DNA of 64,000 nt from Bacillus sp. ISL-45 (GTDB taxonomy: Bacteria > Bacillota > Bacilli > Bacillales > Cytobacillaceae), in the NCBI RefSeq assembly GCF_018613195.1, contig NZ_JAGGQQ010000005.1, forward strand, positions 339,593 through 403,592. The letters run 5' to 3'. A program made the position numbers and the translations under genes. Shown in pieces: positions 34,048-43,941 of this stretch. The notes beneath the pieces are model-generated. The model did no database searches and was not told where the DNA came from. It saw nothing but the letters and a program-made list of their open reading frames with translations. Each line of letters opens with the position of its first letter. Positions within the stretch are counted from its first letter, which is position 1.

Positions 34048-35406
34048 ATGGATAATCAGCGTTATCTAACCGTCAACGCGTTAACCAAATACATAAAGCG
34101 AAAATTCGATGCAGACCCGCATCTTCAGGGCGTTTATATTAAAGGAGAAATCTCCAACTTCAAAAGGCATTCGAGCGGCCATATGTATTTTACTCTCAAG
34201 GATGAGAAAGCCAGAATCCTTGCTGTCATGTTCGCTGGTGCTGCCCGATCCATGAAATTCAAGCCTGAAAATGGCATGAAAGTCCTGGTCAGAGGAGATA
34301 TCTCAGTTTACGAAGGCAGTGGCCAGTACCAGGTTTACATTAAAGAAATGAAAACCGATGGAGTGGGTGACTTATTTGTCGCTTATGAGCAGCTGAAGAA
34401 GAAGCTTGAACAGGAAGGCCTTTTTTCACCGAAATACAAGCAGCCTATTCCGAAATATCCAAAAGCTGTCGGCATTGTTACTTCGCCAACGGGGGCAGCA
34501 ATCCGCGATATATTAACGACAATCAAGAGAAGATACCCCATTACTAAGGTGCTTATTTTCCCTGCCCTGGTACAGGGAGACCAGGGAGGACCTTCCATCG
34601 TGAGGGCAATCGAGAAGGCGAATGAAAGGGCAGACATTGATGTTCTGATCATTGGACGCGGAGGCGGATCGATTGAGGAACTCTGGAACTTCAATGAGGA
34701 AACCGTTGCAAGAGCGATTTTTGCCTCGAAAATCCCAATTATTTCGGCAGTGGGCCATGAAACAGACTTCACCATCGCTGATTTCGTAGCAGATATGAGA
34801 GCTCCGACGCCAACTGGTGCGGCTGAATTGGCTGTCCCTCATATCCAGGAACTGGTCGAAAGGGTAATGAACAGGGAAACCAGACTGATGAGGGCGATGA
34901 GGGAAAAAGTGTTCTTCCAGCAGGAGCGCTACCAGCGGCTGATCAGATCTTACGCTTTCCGCTATCCAAGGAAGCTGTATGAGCAAAAGCTTGAACAAGT
35001 CGACAAGCTGACAGAATCGCTGACCCGGGGCGCCGGGAAACTATATGCTTCAAAAGGTGATGCTCTTGTTCAGCTGAAGAGAAGATTGGATCGAAGCCAC
35101 CCAGAAGAACTGCGGAAGCTTTCTGCTGAAAGACACCTGAGGAGTACAAGAGCTTTAAACCGGGCCATGACCGCCGTCTTGTCTGAGAAGCGGAAAGAGT
35201 TCAACGGTATAGTTTCAACCCTTGAAGCGTTAAGTCCGCTGAAAATCATGGACCGAGGCTATAGCCTGGCATACACAGACGAAGGGGAACTGATCAAGAC
35301 AGTCACCCAGGTAAAACCCGAACGGAAAATAAACGTAAAGCTTTCTGATGGAAGCATTCAATGTATCGTGACAGATATCGAGGAGAGTGAGAACGATGGC
35401 AGATGA
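34048..35406 (+). CDS. xseA: Exodeoxyribonuclease VII large subunit
   Basis: Catalytic subunit of exonuclease VII, which degrades single-stranded DNA from both ends to oligonucleotides. The 452-residue protein has an N-terminal OB fold (about 1-110, including [20 protein letters not shown]), a central catalytic domain with [16 protein letters not shown] near 147, [14 protein letters not shown] near 207 and [22 protein letters not shown] near 234, and a C-terminal coiled coil. AAAGGAG lies upstream of the ATG. It overlaps xseB by 11 nt. Confidence 0.97.
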   Translation: MDNQRYLTVNALTKYIKRKFDADPHLQGVYIKGEISNFKRHSSGHMYFTLKDEKARILAVMFAGAARSMKFKPENGMKVLVRGDISVYEGSGQYQVYIKEMKTDGVGDLFVAYEQLKKKLEQEGLFSPKYKQPIPKYPKAVGIVTSPTGAAIRDILTTIKRRYPITKVLIFPALVQGDQGGPSIVRAIEKANERADIDVLIIGRGGGSIEELWNFNEETVARAIFASKIPIISAVGHETDFTIADFVADMRAPTPTGAAELAVPHIQELVERVMNRETRLMRAMREKVFFQQERYQRLIRSYAFRYPRKLYEQKLEQVDKLTESLTRGAGKLYASKGDALVQLKRRLDRSHPEELRKLSAERHLRSTRALNRAMTAVLSEKRKEFNGIVSTLEALSPLKIMDRGYSLAYTDEGELIKTVTQVKPERKINVKLSDGSIQCIVTDIEESENDGR

Positions 35407-35629
35407 AAAAAAATTAAGTTTTGAACAGGCAATGGACCAACTGGAAAGCATTGTTGAGAAGCTGGAAGAGGGCGATGTGCCTTTGGAAGAAGCGATCTCT
35501 TTTTATAAAGAAGGAATGGAATTATCCAAGCTTTGCCATGATAAGCTAAAGAATGTGGAAGAACAGCTAGCCCAGATCATTACAGAAGATGGACGGACTG
35601 AAGGTTTCTCCATAAACGAGGAGGAATAG
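35396..35629 (+). CDS. xseB: Exodeoxyribonuclease VII small subunit
   Basis: 77-residue helical-hairpin subunit that binds the XseA coiled coil. [37 protein letters not shown] is the family signature. ATG 35396 has GAGGAGA upstream and overlaps the end of xseA; the GTG at 35387 is less well spaced. The following TTG start of ispA is 2 nt after the stop, so xseA-xseB-ispA form one operon. Confidence 0.96.
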   Translation: MADEKKLSFEQAMDQLESIVEKLEEGDVPLEEAISFYKEGMELSKLCHDKLKNVEEQLAQIITEDGRTEGFSINEEE

Positions 35630-35631
35630 TA

Positions 35632-36525
35632 TTGCATACTGTTTCACTTGACTCTTTTACCATAAAATATAAAACTCTCGTCGAGGAACGGTTAAGGGGG
35701 GCGGTTGGTGCCCTTGAAACGCCGGAGAATCTTGCAAAGGCGATGCTATATTCTCTGGAGGCTGGAGGAAAACGGATTCGACCGCTGCTGGTATTCGCTG
35801 TAATCGATGCATTTGGAAAAGACCCGCAAAATGGAGTTGATGCTGCCGCGGCGGTCGAAATGGTCCATACGTATTCGTTGATACATGATGACCTGCCGAG
35901 CATGGACGATGATGATCTAAGAAGGGGAAAGCCGACGAACCATAAAGTATTCGGTGAAGCGACTGCCATCCTTGCAGGGGATGCTCTTTTGACATTAAGT
36001 TTCAACATCCTGGCAGAAATTCCTGAGGAATCGGCATCAGCTAATGTTAAACTGGCATTGATCAAGGGATTATCTGTTGCTGCAGGTGCTGCTGGTATGG
36101 TGGGTGGACAGGCAGCAGATATGGAAGGGGAAAATAAGAGGCTCTCACTTGAGCAGCTTGAATATATCCATATTAATAAAACAGGAAGACTACTGGAATA
36201 CAGTATCATTGCAGGTGCAGAAATAGCCGGGGCAACTGCCAGGCAAAAGGAAATACTGTCAAAGTTCGCCTACCATATTGGCCTTGCATTCCAAATACGT
36301 GATGATATCCTCGACCTTGAGGGAAGTGAGGAAATGATCGGCAAGCCGGTAGGGAGCGATACAGCAAATGAGAAAAGCACGTACCCAGCGTTGCTTGGAA
36401 TAGCTGGAGCGAAAGAAGCACTGGACCACCACTTGCGGAGCGCGAAAGAGTCCCTAGGCAAAAGCGGACTTGAAATTGGAATCCTTGAACAGATCACTGA
36501 TTTAATCGGACTGCGTAATCATTAG
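35632..36525 (+). CDS. ispA: Farnesyl diphosphate synthase (polyprenyl synthetase)
   Basis: Condenses isopentenyl and dimethylallyl diphosphates to farnesyl diphosphate, precursor of quinone side chains and undecaprenyl phosphate. The 297-residue protein has the first Asp-rich motif in IHDDLPSMDDDDLRRG (about residues 84-99), GGKRIRPLL near 44 and the second Asp-rich motif IRDDILDLEG near 222. TTG start behind GAGGAGGAA. It lies upstream of dxs, which supplies its substrates by the MEP pathway, although a terminator separates the two. Confidence 0.95.
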   Translation: MHTVSLDSFTIKYKTLVEERLRGAVGALETPENLAKAMLYSLEAGGKRIRPLLVFAVIDAFGKDPQNGVDAAAAVEMVHTYSLIHDDLPSMDDDDLRRGKPTNHKVFGEATAILAGDALLTLSFNILAEIPEESASANVKLALIKGLSVAAGAAGMVGGQAADMEGENKRLSLEQLEYIHINKTGRLLEYSIIAGAEIAGATARQKEILSKFAYHIGLAFQIRDDILDLEGSEEMIGKPVGSDTANEKSTYPALLGIAGAKEALDHHLRSAKESLGKSGLEIGILEQITDLIGLRNH

Positions 36526-36564
36526 AGCAGTCGTTGAGAATAGTTCGATAGTGTGCTATAATTG

Positions 36565-36597
36565 GCTGTTAGCACGGTAGTGTTGACAGCTTTTTTT
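36565..36597 (+). terminator. Terminator of xseA-xseB-ispA
   Basis: GCTGTTAGCAC (36565-36575) pairs with GTGTTGACAGC (36580-36590) with two non-Watson-Crick positions, followed by seven T. Confidence 0.75.
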
Positions 36598-36872
36598 ACA
36601 TAAGGCTGTTTACGCATCGATGGACATTTCGAGCATATACATTTCTCCTTGTTATTAGAGGGACCAGGACTCTTAACGCGGAGGCTTCTGAACCGGAATG
36701 AAACTTCTTATACCCGTTCAGAATGCGAAAAGGACATTACATAAATAAGCATATTTCCATGTATAGCTTGAAAACCATTCTTTACTTAATATATGTTATT
36801 ACTAACAACTTTTTTAGTTATGGGATAAAAAGTGCGGAATAATAAGTCAGAAATGAAAGTGAGTGGTCCGAA
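36598..36872. other. 275-nt leader region upstream of dxs
   Basis: No gene is visible. A hairpin with arms TTCTGAACCGG (36687-36697) and CCCGTTCAGAA (36713-36723), 10 of 11 paired, stands out; no T-run follows it. The ribosome site before dxs (GTGAGTGG) is modest. Whether the leader regulates dxs is unknown. Confidence 0.4.
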
Positions 36873-38765
36873 ATGGATCTTTTATCAATAAAAGACCCTT
36901 CCTTCTTGAAAAATCTTTCGACTAATGAATTGGAAGAGTTAAGCGGGGAGATTCGGCAGTTTTTGATTGAAAAGTTATCAGTTACGGGTGGACACATTGG
37001 ACCTAACCTCGGGGTTGTCGAATTGACGATAGCCCTCCATAAGTGTTTTGACAGCCCGAAGGATAAATTTCTTTGGGATGTTGGGCACCAATCATACGTA
37101 CATAAAATCCTGACTGGAAGAGCGTGTCAGTTTGACACGCTTAGGCAGCATAAAGGGTTGTGCGGTTTTCCAAAGATGGTTGAGAGTGAGCATGATGTCT
37201 GGGAAACAGGACATAGTTCAACTTCTCTTTCTGCTGGTATGGGGATGGCAATAGCCCGTGATTTGAAGGGCGAAAACTCCCACATCGTTCCGATTATCGG
37301 TGATGGTGCCCTAACCGGAGGCATGGCTTTAGAGGCCTTAAATCATATCGGGCATGAAAAAAAGAAGCTAATTGTCATTTTGAATGACAATGAAATGTCG
37401 ATTGCACCTAATGTGGGCGCATTGCATAGTGTTCTCGGCCGCCTTCGTACAGCCGGTAAGTACCATTGGGTTAAAGATGAACTCGAATATCTGTTAAAAA
37501 AGGTACCTGCCATTGGCGGTCAACTCGCGGCGACTGCTGAAAGAATAAAAGACAGCTTAAAGTATCTTTTTGTATCAGGAATCTTTTTCGAGGAATTAGG
37601 GTTTACTTATCTTGGGCCAGTAGATGGACATGATTATGATGACCTGTTTGAAAACCTTGCATATGCAAAAAAACAGGAAGGACCTGTATTATTGCATGTC
37701 ATTACGAAAAAGGGCAAAGGGTATAACCCGGCTGAAAACGATAAAATTGGCACATGGCATGGAACCGGACCTTATAAGATGGAAACCGGCGATTTTGTAA
37801 AGCCTGAATCCTCACCACCAGCCTGGAGTAAGCTGGTTAGTGAGACAGTAAGGAAAATCGCGAGGACAGATGAACGAATTGTGGCTGTGACACCGGCGAT
37901 GCCTGTCGGTTCGAAGCTTGAGGGCTTTGCCAGTGAATTCCCAGACCGGATGATTGATGTCGGGATTGCTGAGCAGCATGCGGCGACTTTTGCAGCCGGT
38001 CTGGCGACGCAAAATATGAAGCCGTTCCTGGCGATCTATTCAACCTTCCTGCAGCGCGCATATGACCAGGTGGTCCACGATATTTGCCGCCAGAACTTAA
38101 ATGTGTTCATTGGTATTGACCGCGCCGGACTTGTAGGCGCTGACGGGGAGACACACCAGGGTGTATTTGACATTGCCTTTTTAAGGCATTTGCCTAATAT
38201 GGTATTGATGATGCCAAAGGATGAAAATGAAGGACAACATATGGTATACACCGCAATAAAATATGATGAGGGCCCGATTGCCATGCGTTATCCTCGAGGC
38301 AATGGCCTAGGTGTACCGATGGATGAAGAGCTGAAAGAAATTCCTATTGGGACCTGGGAAGTACTTCGTGAAGGTGAAGACGCAGCTATCCTGACATTCG
38401 GCACAACTATTCCAATGGCAATGGAAGCAGCAGAAATGCTTGCAAGGCAGGGCGTATCAGTAAAAGTAGTCAATACCCGCTTTATCAAGCCTCTCGATGA
38501 AGAGATGCTTCTGGGCATTCTGAATAAAAATATGCCGATCCTGACCATCGAGGAAGCCGTCCTACAGGGTGGATTTGGAAGCTTCGTTCTCGAGACGTCG
38601 CATGACCTGGGCTACCAGCATGTAGAGATAGACAGGATGGGAATACCGGATCAATTCATTGAGCATGGCAGTGTCGATAAGCTTCTCGAGGAAATTGGAA
38701 TGACAACAGAAGATGTCGTCTTGCGGATGCAAAAGCTTGCGAGACAGAAACAAAAAAGGGCGTAG
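36873..38765 (+). CDS. dxs: 1-deoxy-D-xylulose-5-phosphate synthase
   Basis: Thiamin diphosphate enzyme condensing pyruvate and glyceraldehyde 3-phosphate, the entry step of the MEP isoprenoid pathway. 630 residues, normal length. Visible are [18 protein letters not shown] near 40, [10 protein letters not shown] near 69, the ThDP/metal motif [18 protein letters not shown]...[10 protein letters not shown] (about 146-180), and the pyrimidine-binding [17 protein letters not shown] near 365. C-terminal transketolase domain is intact. It is followed after 3 nt by tlyA, so the two are cotranscribed. Confidence 0.96.
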   Translation: MDLLSIKDPSFLKNLSTNELEELSGEIRQFLIEKLSVTGGHIGPNLGVVELTIALHKCFDSPKDKFLWDVGHQSYVHKILTGRACQFDTLRQHKGLCGFPKMVESEHDVWETGHSSTSLSAGMGMAIARDLKGENSHIVPIIGDGALTGGMALEALNHIGHEKKKLIVILNDNEMSIAPNVGALHSVLGRLRTAGKYHWVKDELEYLLKKVPAIGGQLAATAERIKDSLKYLFVSGIFFEELGFTYLGPVDGHDYDDLFENLAYAKKQEGPVLLHVITKKGKGYNPAENDKIGTWHGTGPYKMETGDFVKPESSPPAWSKLVSETVRKIARTDERIVAVTPAMPVGSKLEGFASEFPDRMIDVGIAEQHAATFAAGLATQNMKPFLAIYSTFLQRAYDQVVHDICRQNLNVFIGIDRAGLVGADGETHQGVFDIAFLRHLPNMVLMMPKDENEGQHMVYTAIKYDEGPIAMRYPRGNGLGVPMDEELKEIPIGTWEVLREGEDAAILTFGTTIPMAMEAAEMLARQGVSVKVVNTRFIKPLDEEMLLGILNKNMPILTIEEAVLQGGFGSFVLETSHDLGYQHVEIDRMGIPDQFIEHGSVDKLLEEIGMTTEDVVLRMQKLARQKQKRA

Positions 38766-38768
38766 CAA

Positions 38769-39617
38769 ATGAAAATCAAAAAGGAAAGATTAGATGTACT
38801 GCTTGTTGAACGCGGCCTTGCGGAGACAAGGGAGAAAGCCAAACGGACAATCATGGCAGGACTCGTCTACACGAATGAAAATCGGCTGGACAAACCGGGT
38901 GAAAAGGTTAGCAGTGACATTCCTCTGACTGTAAAGGGCAATGTCCTCCCATATGTGAGCCGTGGAGGACTGAAGCTTGAAAAGGCATTAAAGGTTTTTG
39001 ACCTTGATGTTCAAGGAAAAACACTGCTGGATATTGGTGCTTCGACCGGCGGCTTTACCGATTGTGCCCTACAAAACGGAGCTAAGATGAGCTATGCTTT
39101 GGATGTTGGCTACAATCAGCTTGCCTGGAAGCTGCGTCAGGATGAACGTGTCGTCGTGATGGAGCGAACGAATTTCCGTTATGTGAAACCGGAGGATCTC
39201 ATTAAGGGGATGCCGAATTTCGCGAGCATAGATGTATCTTTCATATCCCTTCGTCTTATTTTACCTGTGCTCAAAACGCTGTTGACAATAGGCAGCGATA
39301 TCGTCGCTCTGGTAAAGCCACAATTTGAGGCGGGAAGAGAACAGGTCGGTAAAAAAGGAATCGTACGTGACAGGAAAGTTCATGAACAAGTCCTGGACAG
39401 GATTATTTCTTTTTCGATTGAAGAGGGCTATGATGTGATCGATTTGAGCTTCTCGCCAATTACTGGCGGAGATGGCAATATTGAATTTCTTCTTCATCTG
39501 CAGTGGAACGGAACCGAAGAGCAAAAAGGGAAACTGTTGCTGAAGTCGCATCCTGAAGCAGTCGTGACTGAAGCGCATAATGAACTAAGATCAAAGCAAA
39601 CTAGCGAAGAAGAATAG
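38769..39617 (+). CDS. tlyA: TlyA family rRNA 2'-O-methyltransferase (YqxC)
   Basis: 282-residue protein with an N-terminal S4 RNA-binding domain (RLDVLLVERGLAETREKAKR, residues 7-26) and a FtsJ-like methyltransferase domain: SAM loop LLDIGASTGGFTDCAL near residue 87, ASIDVSFISL near 155 and VALVKPQFEAG near 178 (K-D-K-type catalytic residues). Mycobacterial TlyA methylates 16S and 23S rRNA and confers capreomycin sensitivity; the hemolysin label is historical. The order dxs-tlyA-ahrC-recN is the same as in B. subtilis. Confidence 0.93.
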   Translation: MKIKKERLDVLLVERGLAETREKAKRTIMAGLVYTNENRLDKPGEKVSSDIPLTVKGNVLPYVSRGGLKLEKALKVFDLDVQGKTLLDIGASTGGFTDCALQNGAKMSYALDVGYNQLAWKLRQDERVVVMERTNFRYVKPEDLIKGMPNFASIDVSFISLRLILPVLKTLLTIGSDIVALVKPQFEAGREQVGKKGIVRDRKVHEQVLDRIISFSIEEGYDVIDLSFSPITGGDGNIEFLLHLQWNGTEEQKGKLLLKSHPEAVVTEAHNELRSKQTSEEE

Positions 39618-39641
39618 GCTTACTAAGCCTGTTCTTTTTTG
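39616..39641 (+). terminator. Short terminator of dxs-tlyA
   Basis: AGGCTT (39616-39621) pairs with AAGCCT (39625-39630), then GTTCTTTTTTG. The stem is only 6 bp. Confidence 0.6.
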
Positions 39642-39793
39642 TGTATTTTAAACCGATTGGGTTGTGTGATTGTTTTAATGTAATCGAACCAATAACATTC
39701 TGGGCCATATCTAGGGTTAAATGAATTACTCCTTAAAACAGTTCACCACTTCGTCAATTCCGCCGATAACTTTTGCCGAAAGTCCACGAATGA

Positions 39794-39822
39794 TTGTACA
39801 TTCTGCCGAAATCGGCTAACAT
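39794..39822 (+). promoter_or_regulatory. Probable sigma-A promoter of ahrC-recN
   Basis: TTGTAC (39794-39799), 17 bp, TAACAT (39817-39822), 42 nt before the ahrC start. The spacer contains TGCCGAAATCGGC, a short palindrome. The 170 nt upstream hold nothing else I can name. Confidence 0.5.
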
Positions 39823-39864
39823 ATGAGTATATGAATGTTTCGGATATATCCAGGGGTGATATTA

Positions 39865-40314
39865 ATGAATAAAGGACAACGACATATAAAAATCCGCGAG
39901 CTGATTGCGAGCAAGGATATCGAGACGCAGGATGAACTGGTGGACCGGCTGAAAGCTGCCGGTTTTAATGTTACACAGGCAACGGTTTCCCGTGACATCA
40001 AGGAGCTCCATCTTGTAAAGGTTCCTTTGATCGATGGCAGATACAAATACAGCCTCCCGGCAGACCAGCGTTTCAATCCATTGCAAAAACTAAAAAGGTC
40101 ATTAATGGATGCTTTTATCCGGATCGATCAGGCAGGCCACCTTTTGGTGATGAAAACCTTGCCTGGAAATGCCAATGCGATCGGGGCATTGATTGATAAT
40201 CTCGATTGGGAAGATATTCTTGGCACGATTTGTGGGGACGATACCATCTTGATTATTTGCCGTACTCCAGAGGATACTGAGCAAGTCACAAATCGTTTTC
40301 TCGAAATGCTGTAA
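39865..40314 (+). CDS. ahrC: Arginine repressor/activator AhrC (ArgR)
   Basis: Hexameric arginine-dependent regulator that represses arginine synthesis and activates its breakdown. The 149-residue protein has the N-terminal winged helix (about 1-70; [34 protein letters not shown]) and the C-terminal oligomerisation and arginine-binding domain with [33 protein letters not shown] 39865 follows GGGGTGAT; the ATG at 39835 is upstream of that site. An arginine-type transporter gene (artP) lies at the end of this window and would be a natural target. Confidence 0.96.
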   Translation: MNKGQRHIKIRELIASKDIETQDELVDRLKAAGFNVTQATVSRDIKELHLVKVPLIDGRYKYSLPADQRFNPLQKLKRSLMDAFIRIDQAGHLLVMKTLPGNANAIGALIDNLDWEDILGTICGDDTILIICRTPEDTEQVTNRFLEML

Positions 40315-40330
40315 ATGAGGTGACGTTTGC

Positions 40331-42022
40331 TTGTTAAATGAATTATCGATTCGAAACTTTGCCATTATAGAATCATTATCCGTTTCTTTTAATAAAGGAC
40401 TAACCGTACTCACCGGAGAGACAGGCGCAGGGAAATCCATTATCATCGATGCCATCCACCTTCTTGTAGGCGGGAGGGGCTCGGCCGAATTCGTCCGTCA
40501 TGGTGAAGATAAGGCTGAAATAGAAGGTTTGTTCCATCTTGAAGGGGAAAATCATCCGAGTTATGCGAAGGCATCTGAGTTTGGCATTGAAATTGATGAT
40601 GCCATGATTGTATTGAGAAGAGATATATCAGCGAGTGGGAAAAGTGTTTGCCGGATCAACGGCAAGCTTGTTACGATTGCTGTCTTGCGTGAGGTGGGCT
40701 CAACTTTGATCGATATTCATGGCCAGCATGAGCATCAGGAATTGATGGATGAGACGAAGCATATCACTCTTCTTGATCAATTCGGAGCAGATGAAATCCT
40801 GCCTGCGCTTCAGGAATATCAGCACGTCTTTCGATCTTTTGAACAAACACAGAAAAAGCTGAAGAGCCTGAGCGAAAATGAACAGCAAATGGCCCACAGA
40901 CTTGATTTGATTCAATTCCAGCATGATGAAATCCTTACGGCCGACCTGAAAATCAACGAGGATGAGGAGCTTTTTGAAGAGAAGCGCAAGCTTAGCAACT
41001 TCGAAAAGATTTATGAGAGTATTCAGACCAGTTATACCGCATTGCAAGGTGAGCAAAAGGGCCTTGATTGGGTTGCTCTGGTCATGGACAATCTTCAGAA
41101 TGCAGCAGAATTGGACCATGAGTATAAGAATGTTGCTGACACAGTAGCGAACAGTTTTTATATGCTTGAAGATGCTGCAAGGACGATCAGGAATGAACTG
41201 GATTCTCTTGAACATGACCCTCAGCGCTTGAATGAAATTGAAGACAGGCTGAACGAAATAAATCAGTTGAAACGGAAATACGGAAGTACGATAGAAGAAA
41301 TCCTGGAGTATTCCTCGAAAATCGAGGAAGAAATCGAGACGCTTCAAAATAAAGAAGTACATATTGGCCAGATGGAAAAGGAGCTAGCATCACTTAAGAA
41401 GGATTTGCGCATCGAGGCCAATAACTTGACTCAAACTCGCAGGAAATATGCTAAGAAACTTACGAAATTAATCCATAAAGAACTAAAAGAGCTGTATATG
41501 GAGAAGACAGTATTCGACCTGAGAATTGACTCCGATACAGACCATTTTCATAAAAGCGGCGCAGATAAGGTTGAATTTTATATCTCAACAAATCCGGGCG
41601 AACCTTTGAAGCCTTTGTCAAAGATTGCTTCCGGCGGAGAACTTTCACGTATCATGCTCGCGCTGAAAAGTATTTTCTCAAAACATCAGGGTGTAACCTC
41701 AATCATTTTCGATGAAGTGGACACAGGAGTCAGCGGCCGCGTGGCTCAATCGATTGCGGAAAAAATCTACAATGTCTCGACGGGATCTCAGGTTCTTTGC
41801 ATTTCTCATTTGCCTCAAGTTGCCGCGATGGCCGATACTCATCTGTATATCGCAAAGGTGATAAAGAATGGAAGGACCAAAACATCTGTCACTCCACTGT
41901 CTCCATCTGAGAAGGTAAAGGAGATCGTCAGAATGATTTCGGGGGTCGAAGTTACAGACCTGACGAAACAGCATGCTGAAGAGTTGCTGAGGCTTGCACA
42001 GAATATGAAGGCTGTAACATGA
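40331..42022 (+). CDS. recN: DNA repair protein RecN
   Basis: SMC-like ATPase that gathers at double-strand breaks and promotes end joining to recombination. 563 residues: N-terminal ATPase half with NFAIIESLSVSFNKGLTVLTGETGAGKS (P-loop near 30-38), long coiled coils in the middle (about 155-370), and C-terminal ABC signature SGGELSRIMLA near 434 with Walker B SIIFDEVDTGVSG near 457. TTG start at 40331 behind GAGGTGA, giving MLNELSIRNFAII, the expected N-terminus. 16 nt after ahrC. Confidence 0.96.
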   Translation: MLNELSIRNFAIIESLSVSFNKGLTVLTGETGAGKSIIIDAIHLLVGGRGSAEFVRHGEDKAEIEGLFHLEGENHPSYAKASEFGIEIDDAMIVLRRDISASGKSVCRINGKLVTIAVLREVGSTLIDIHGQHEHQELMDETKHITLLDQFGADEILPALQEYQHVFRSFEQTQKKLKSLSENEQQMAHRLDLIQFQHDEILTADLKINEDEELFEEKRKLSNFEKIYESIQTSYTALQGEQKGLDWVALVMDNLQNAAELDHEYKNVADTVANSFYMLEDAARTIRNELDSLEHDPQRLNEIEDRLNEINQLKRKYGSTIEEILEYSSKIEEEIETLQNKEVHIGQMEKELASLKKDLRIEANNLTQTRRKYAKKLTKLIHKELKELYMEKTVFDLRIDSDTDHFHKSGADKVEFYISTNPGEPLKPLSKIASGGELSRIMLALKSIFSKHQGVTSIIFDEVDTGVSGRVAQSIAEKIYNVSTGSQVLCISHLPQVAAMADTHLYIAKVIKNGRTKTSVTPLSPSEKVKEIVRMISGVEVTDLTKQHAEELLRLAQNMKAVT

Positions 42023-42056
42023 AAAGCTATCCATAAAGGGTAGCTTTTTTATTTTT
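42021..42056 (+). terminator. Terminator of ahrC-recN
   Basis: AAAAGCTATCC pairs with GGGTAGCTTTT around AATAAA-like loop sequence, followed by TTATTTTT. Confidence 0.85.
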
Positions 42057-42063
42057 ATACAGG

Positions 42064-42093
42064 TTATAAATGCGGGGAGTCGAGGCAAAATTA
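42064..42093 (+). promoter_or_regulatory. Possible sigma-F/sigma-G promoter of spoIVB
   Basis: TTATA (42064-42068), 15 bp, GGCAAAATTA (42084-42093), resembling the forespore pattern GYATA-N15-GGnnAnAnT. spoIVB is known to be transcribed in the forespore, which supports the match. Confidence 0.5.
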
Positions 42094-42146
42094 AAGATGT
42101 AGCCATTTCGATGTGTGTGGACTAGAAGCGAGGAGAGTGAAATGAA

Positions 42147-43433
42147 TTGAAGAAAGATTTTCTCAGAAAATTTATTGGTGGAATTCTCCTTGTTTCATTA
42201 ATTGCTTTAGGATTTGCAAAACCAGTACAAGAATATTTGTCTATTCCAGAAGATATAACGTTATTCGAGGGGCAAAAGCTTGATTTCCAGGCAAATGCAA
42301 TCCAGGTTACTGCTCTGGTAAAAGACTCAAGCATCGGAGTGAACCAACAAGGTGAAACTTTGACGCTTGAGGCCAAAAGGCATGGGAAGGATGAAATGGT
42401 CCTTGAATTAGCGGGCTTCCCTGTTAAAAAAGTCGATGTCAATGTCCTGAAGGATTTTAAGGTCAGGCCAGGGGGTCAATCTATAGGAGTAAAATTAAAT
42501 ACGGTAGGTGTCCTTGTGGTCGGACATCACCAGGTGCAGGCTGATGAAGGTAGAGTATCGCCAGGTGAAAAAGCTGGCATTAAAAAAGGTGATATTATCA
42601 CTGAAATCAATGGACAGCAGATTGAAAAAATGGCAGATGTCGGCCCGTTTGTAAAACAAGCGGGAGAAAACGGCAAGCCGTTGGATGTTGTAATCAAAAG
42701 GGAAAATGAAAAAGTCAAAACCAAACTCCAGCCAGAAAAAGATGTGAATGAAAACACATATAAGCTTGGGTTATATATACGCGATTCAGCTGCAGGAATC
42801 GGAACGATGACATTTTATCACCCGCAGTCCAAAAAATATGGAGCACTCGGACACGTCATTTCTGACATGGACACGAAAAAACCGATCGTCGTTGGGGATG
42901 GCCAAATTGTGAGATCAACTGTTACTTCGATCGAAAAAGGCGGGAAAGGTAACCCGGGGGAAAAGCTGGCTCGCTTTTCATCAGACCGGGAAGTTATTGG
43001 GAACATCAAAAGAAACAGTCCTTTTGGGATCTTTGGTGAACTGAACAAGGATATTTCAAATGGGGTATTTGATAAGCCTCTGCCTATAGCTCTTTCTCAT
43101 CAAGTAAAAGAAGGTCCGGCGAAAATCCTGACGGTTGTGAATAATGATGAAGTGAACCTTTTTGATATAGAAATCGTCAGCACCATCCCTCAAAAGTTTC
43201 CAGCAACAAAGGGCATGGTGATTAAGATAACCGACCCTGAGTTATTGGAAAAGACAGGTGGAATTGTCCAGGGGATGAGCGGAAGTCCAATTATCCAGGG
43301 TGACAAGCTAGTGGGCGCAGTAACTCACGTCTTCGTAAATGACCCAACAAGCGGTTATGGAGTTCATATAGAGTGGATGCTGAATGAAGCGGGCATCGAC
43401 ATATACGAAAAACCAAAAGAGCAGGCAAGTTAA
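42147..43433 (+). CDS. spoIVB: SpoIVB serine peptidase
   Basis: Forespore-secreted SA-clan peptidase that crosses to the intermembrane space and cleaves SpoIVFA, releasing pro-sigma-K processing by SpoIVFB in the mother cell. The 428-residue protein has an N-terminal membrane anchor (about 9-26), a PDZ domain (about 110-195; [18 protein letters not shown]) and the peptidase domain with catalytic His236 in LGHVISD and Ser378 in GMSGSP, the same numbers as in B. subtilis. The start is TTG 42147 behind GAGGAGAG. Immediately upstream of spo0A as in other Bacillaceae. Confidence 0.96.
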   Translation: MKKDFLRKFIGGILLVSLIALGFAKPVQEYLSIPEDITLFEGQKLDFQANAIQVTALVKDSSIGVNQQGETLTLEAKRHGKDEMVLELAGFPVKKVDVNVLKDFKVRPGGQSIGVKLNTVGVLVVGHHQVQADEGRVSPGEKAGIKKGDIITEINGQQIEKMADVGPFVKQAGENGKPLDVVIKRENEKVKTKLQPEKDVNENTYKLGLYIRDSAAGIGTMTFYHPQSKKYGALGHVISDMDTKKPIVVGDGQIVRSTVTSIEKGGKGNPGEKLARFSSDREVIGNIKRNSPFGIFGELNKDISNGVFDKPLPIALSHQVKEGPAKILTVVNNDEVNLFDIEIVSTIPQKFPATKGMVIKITDPELLEKTGGIVQGMSGSPIIQGDKLVGAVTHVFVNDPTSGYGVHIEWMLNEAGIDIYEKPKEQAS

Positions 43434-43441
43434 TACAGGAA

Positions 43442-43472
43442 TTCGGCGGCTGCTAATAGCCGCCTTTTTCTT
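43442..43472 (+). terminator. Terminator of spoIVB
   Basis: GGCGGCT (43445-43451) pairs with AGCCGCC (43458-43464), followed by TTTTTC. Confidence 0.9.
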
Positions 43473-43492
43473 TGTTTATTATAACGCAGGGT

Positions 43493-43598
43493 GCATGACG
43501 GACAAAAACGGCATGATAAACATGCAAAAGTGTCCATCATCACCGGCATGACGGACAAAACTCCATGGTAATCCTGAAAAAGTGTCCATCATCAGCTG
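43493..43598. repeat. 53-bp tandem repeat, two units (array 3)
   Basis: Two units of 53 bp starting at 43493 and 43546 with ends GCATGACGGACAAAA and AAAGTGTCCATCATCA conserved and the middle diverged. The GGACAAAA and inverted TGTCC arms, the spacing between them and the unit length resemble arrays 1 and 2. It follows the spoIVB terminator. Confidence 0.75.
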
Positions 43599-43661
43599 CT
43601 ATGTTGAGGGACAGCAATCATTACAACTGGGGTAAGCTTTCGTCTAAGAGGTTCACAATCA

Positions 43662-43699
43662 GCTCTGAGGAAAGTGAAGTGCCTGAACGGAAATCAGCA
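43662..43699. repeat. Decayed 3' half of the 132-bp dispersed repeat
   Basis: TGAGGAAAGTGAAGTGCCTG followed by AACGGAAATCAGC matches the 3' part of the copies at 14584-14715 and 62313-62443 with scattered changes and one deletion. Confidence 0.6.
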
Positions 43700-43733
43700 C
43701 AAACCAATCTTGAAACCCTTAATAAGAAGATTA

Positions 43734-43740
43734 TTCGACA
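43734..43740. promoter_or_regulatory. Distal 0A box upstream of spo0A
   Basis: TTCGACA, the reverse complement of the Spo0A binding core TGTCGAA, 130 bp upstream of the promoter-overlapping box. Confidence 0.5.
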
Positions 43741-43844
43741 AAATCACCAACCCTTTTTTGTCAACTGGCGAAATAAGTCGAAAAATAAAGGAAAATGAAG
43801 CATTTATAAGAAAATATTACTTTTTTAAGAAAAAATTAAAAATA

Positions 43845-43873
43845 AGAGGAATTTCTGTTGCATTGTCGAATTA
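43845..43873 (+). promoter_or_regulatory. Sigma-H promoter of spo0A with overlapping 0A box
   Basis: AGAGGAATT (43845-43853), 11 bp, GTCGAATTA (43865-43873) fits the sigma-H pattern RnAGGAwww-N11-RnnGAATww. TGTCGAA (43864-43870), a perfect 0A box, overlaps the -10. In B. subtilis spo0A is driven from a sigma-H promoter and autoregulated by Spo0A~P. Confidence 0.78.
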
Positions 43874-43941
43874 GTCATTTAGAATAGAATTTAGAGAAGA
43901 TAATATTTGTGATCATAATTGGATTGAGGAGGAACCAAGTA

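Noticed and set aside
33842-34069. 75-codon frame before xseA
   Set aside because: It lies in the family B repeat and overlaps the xseA start; no ribosome site.
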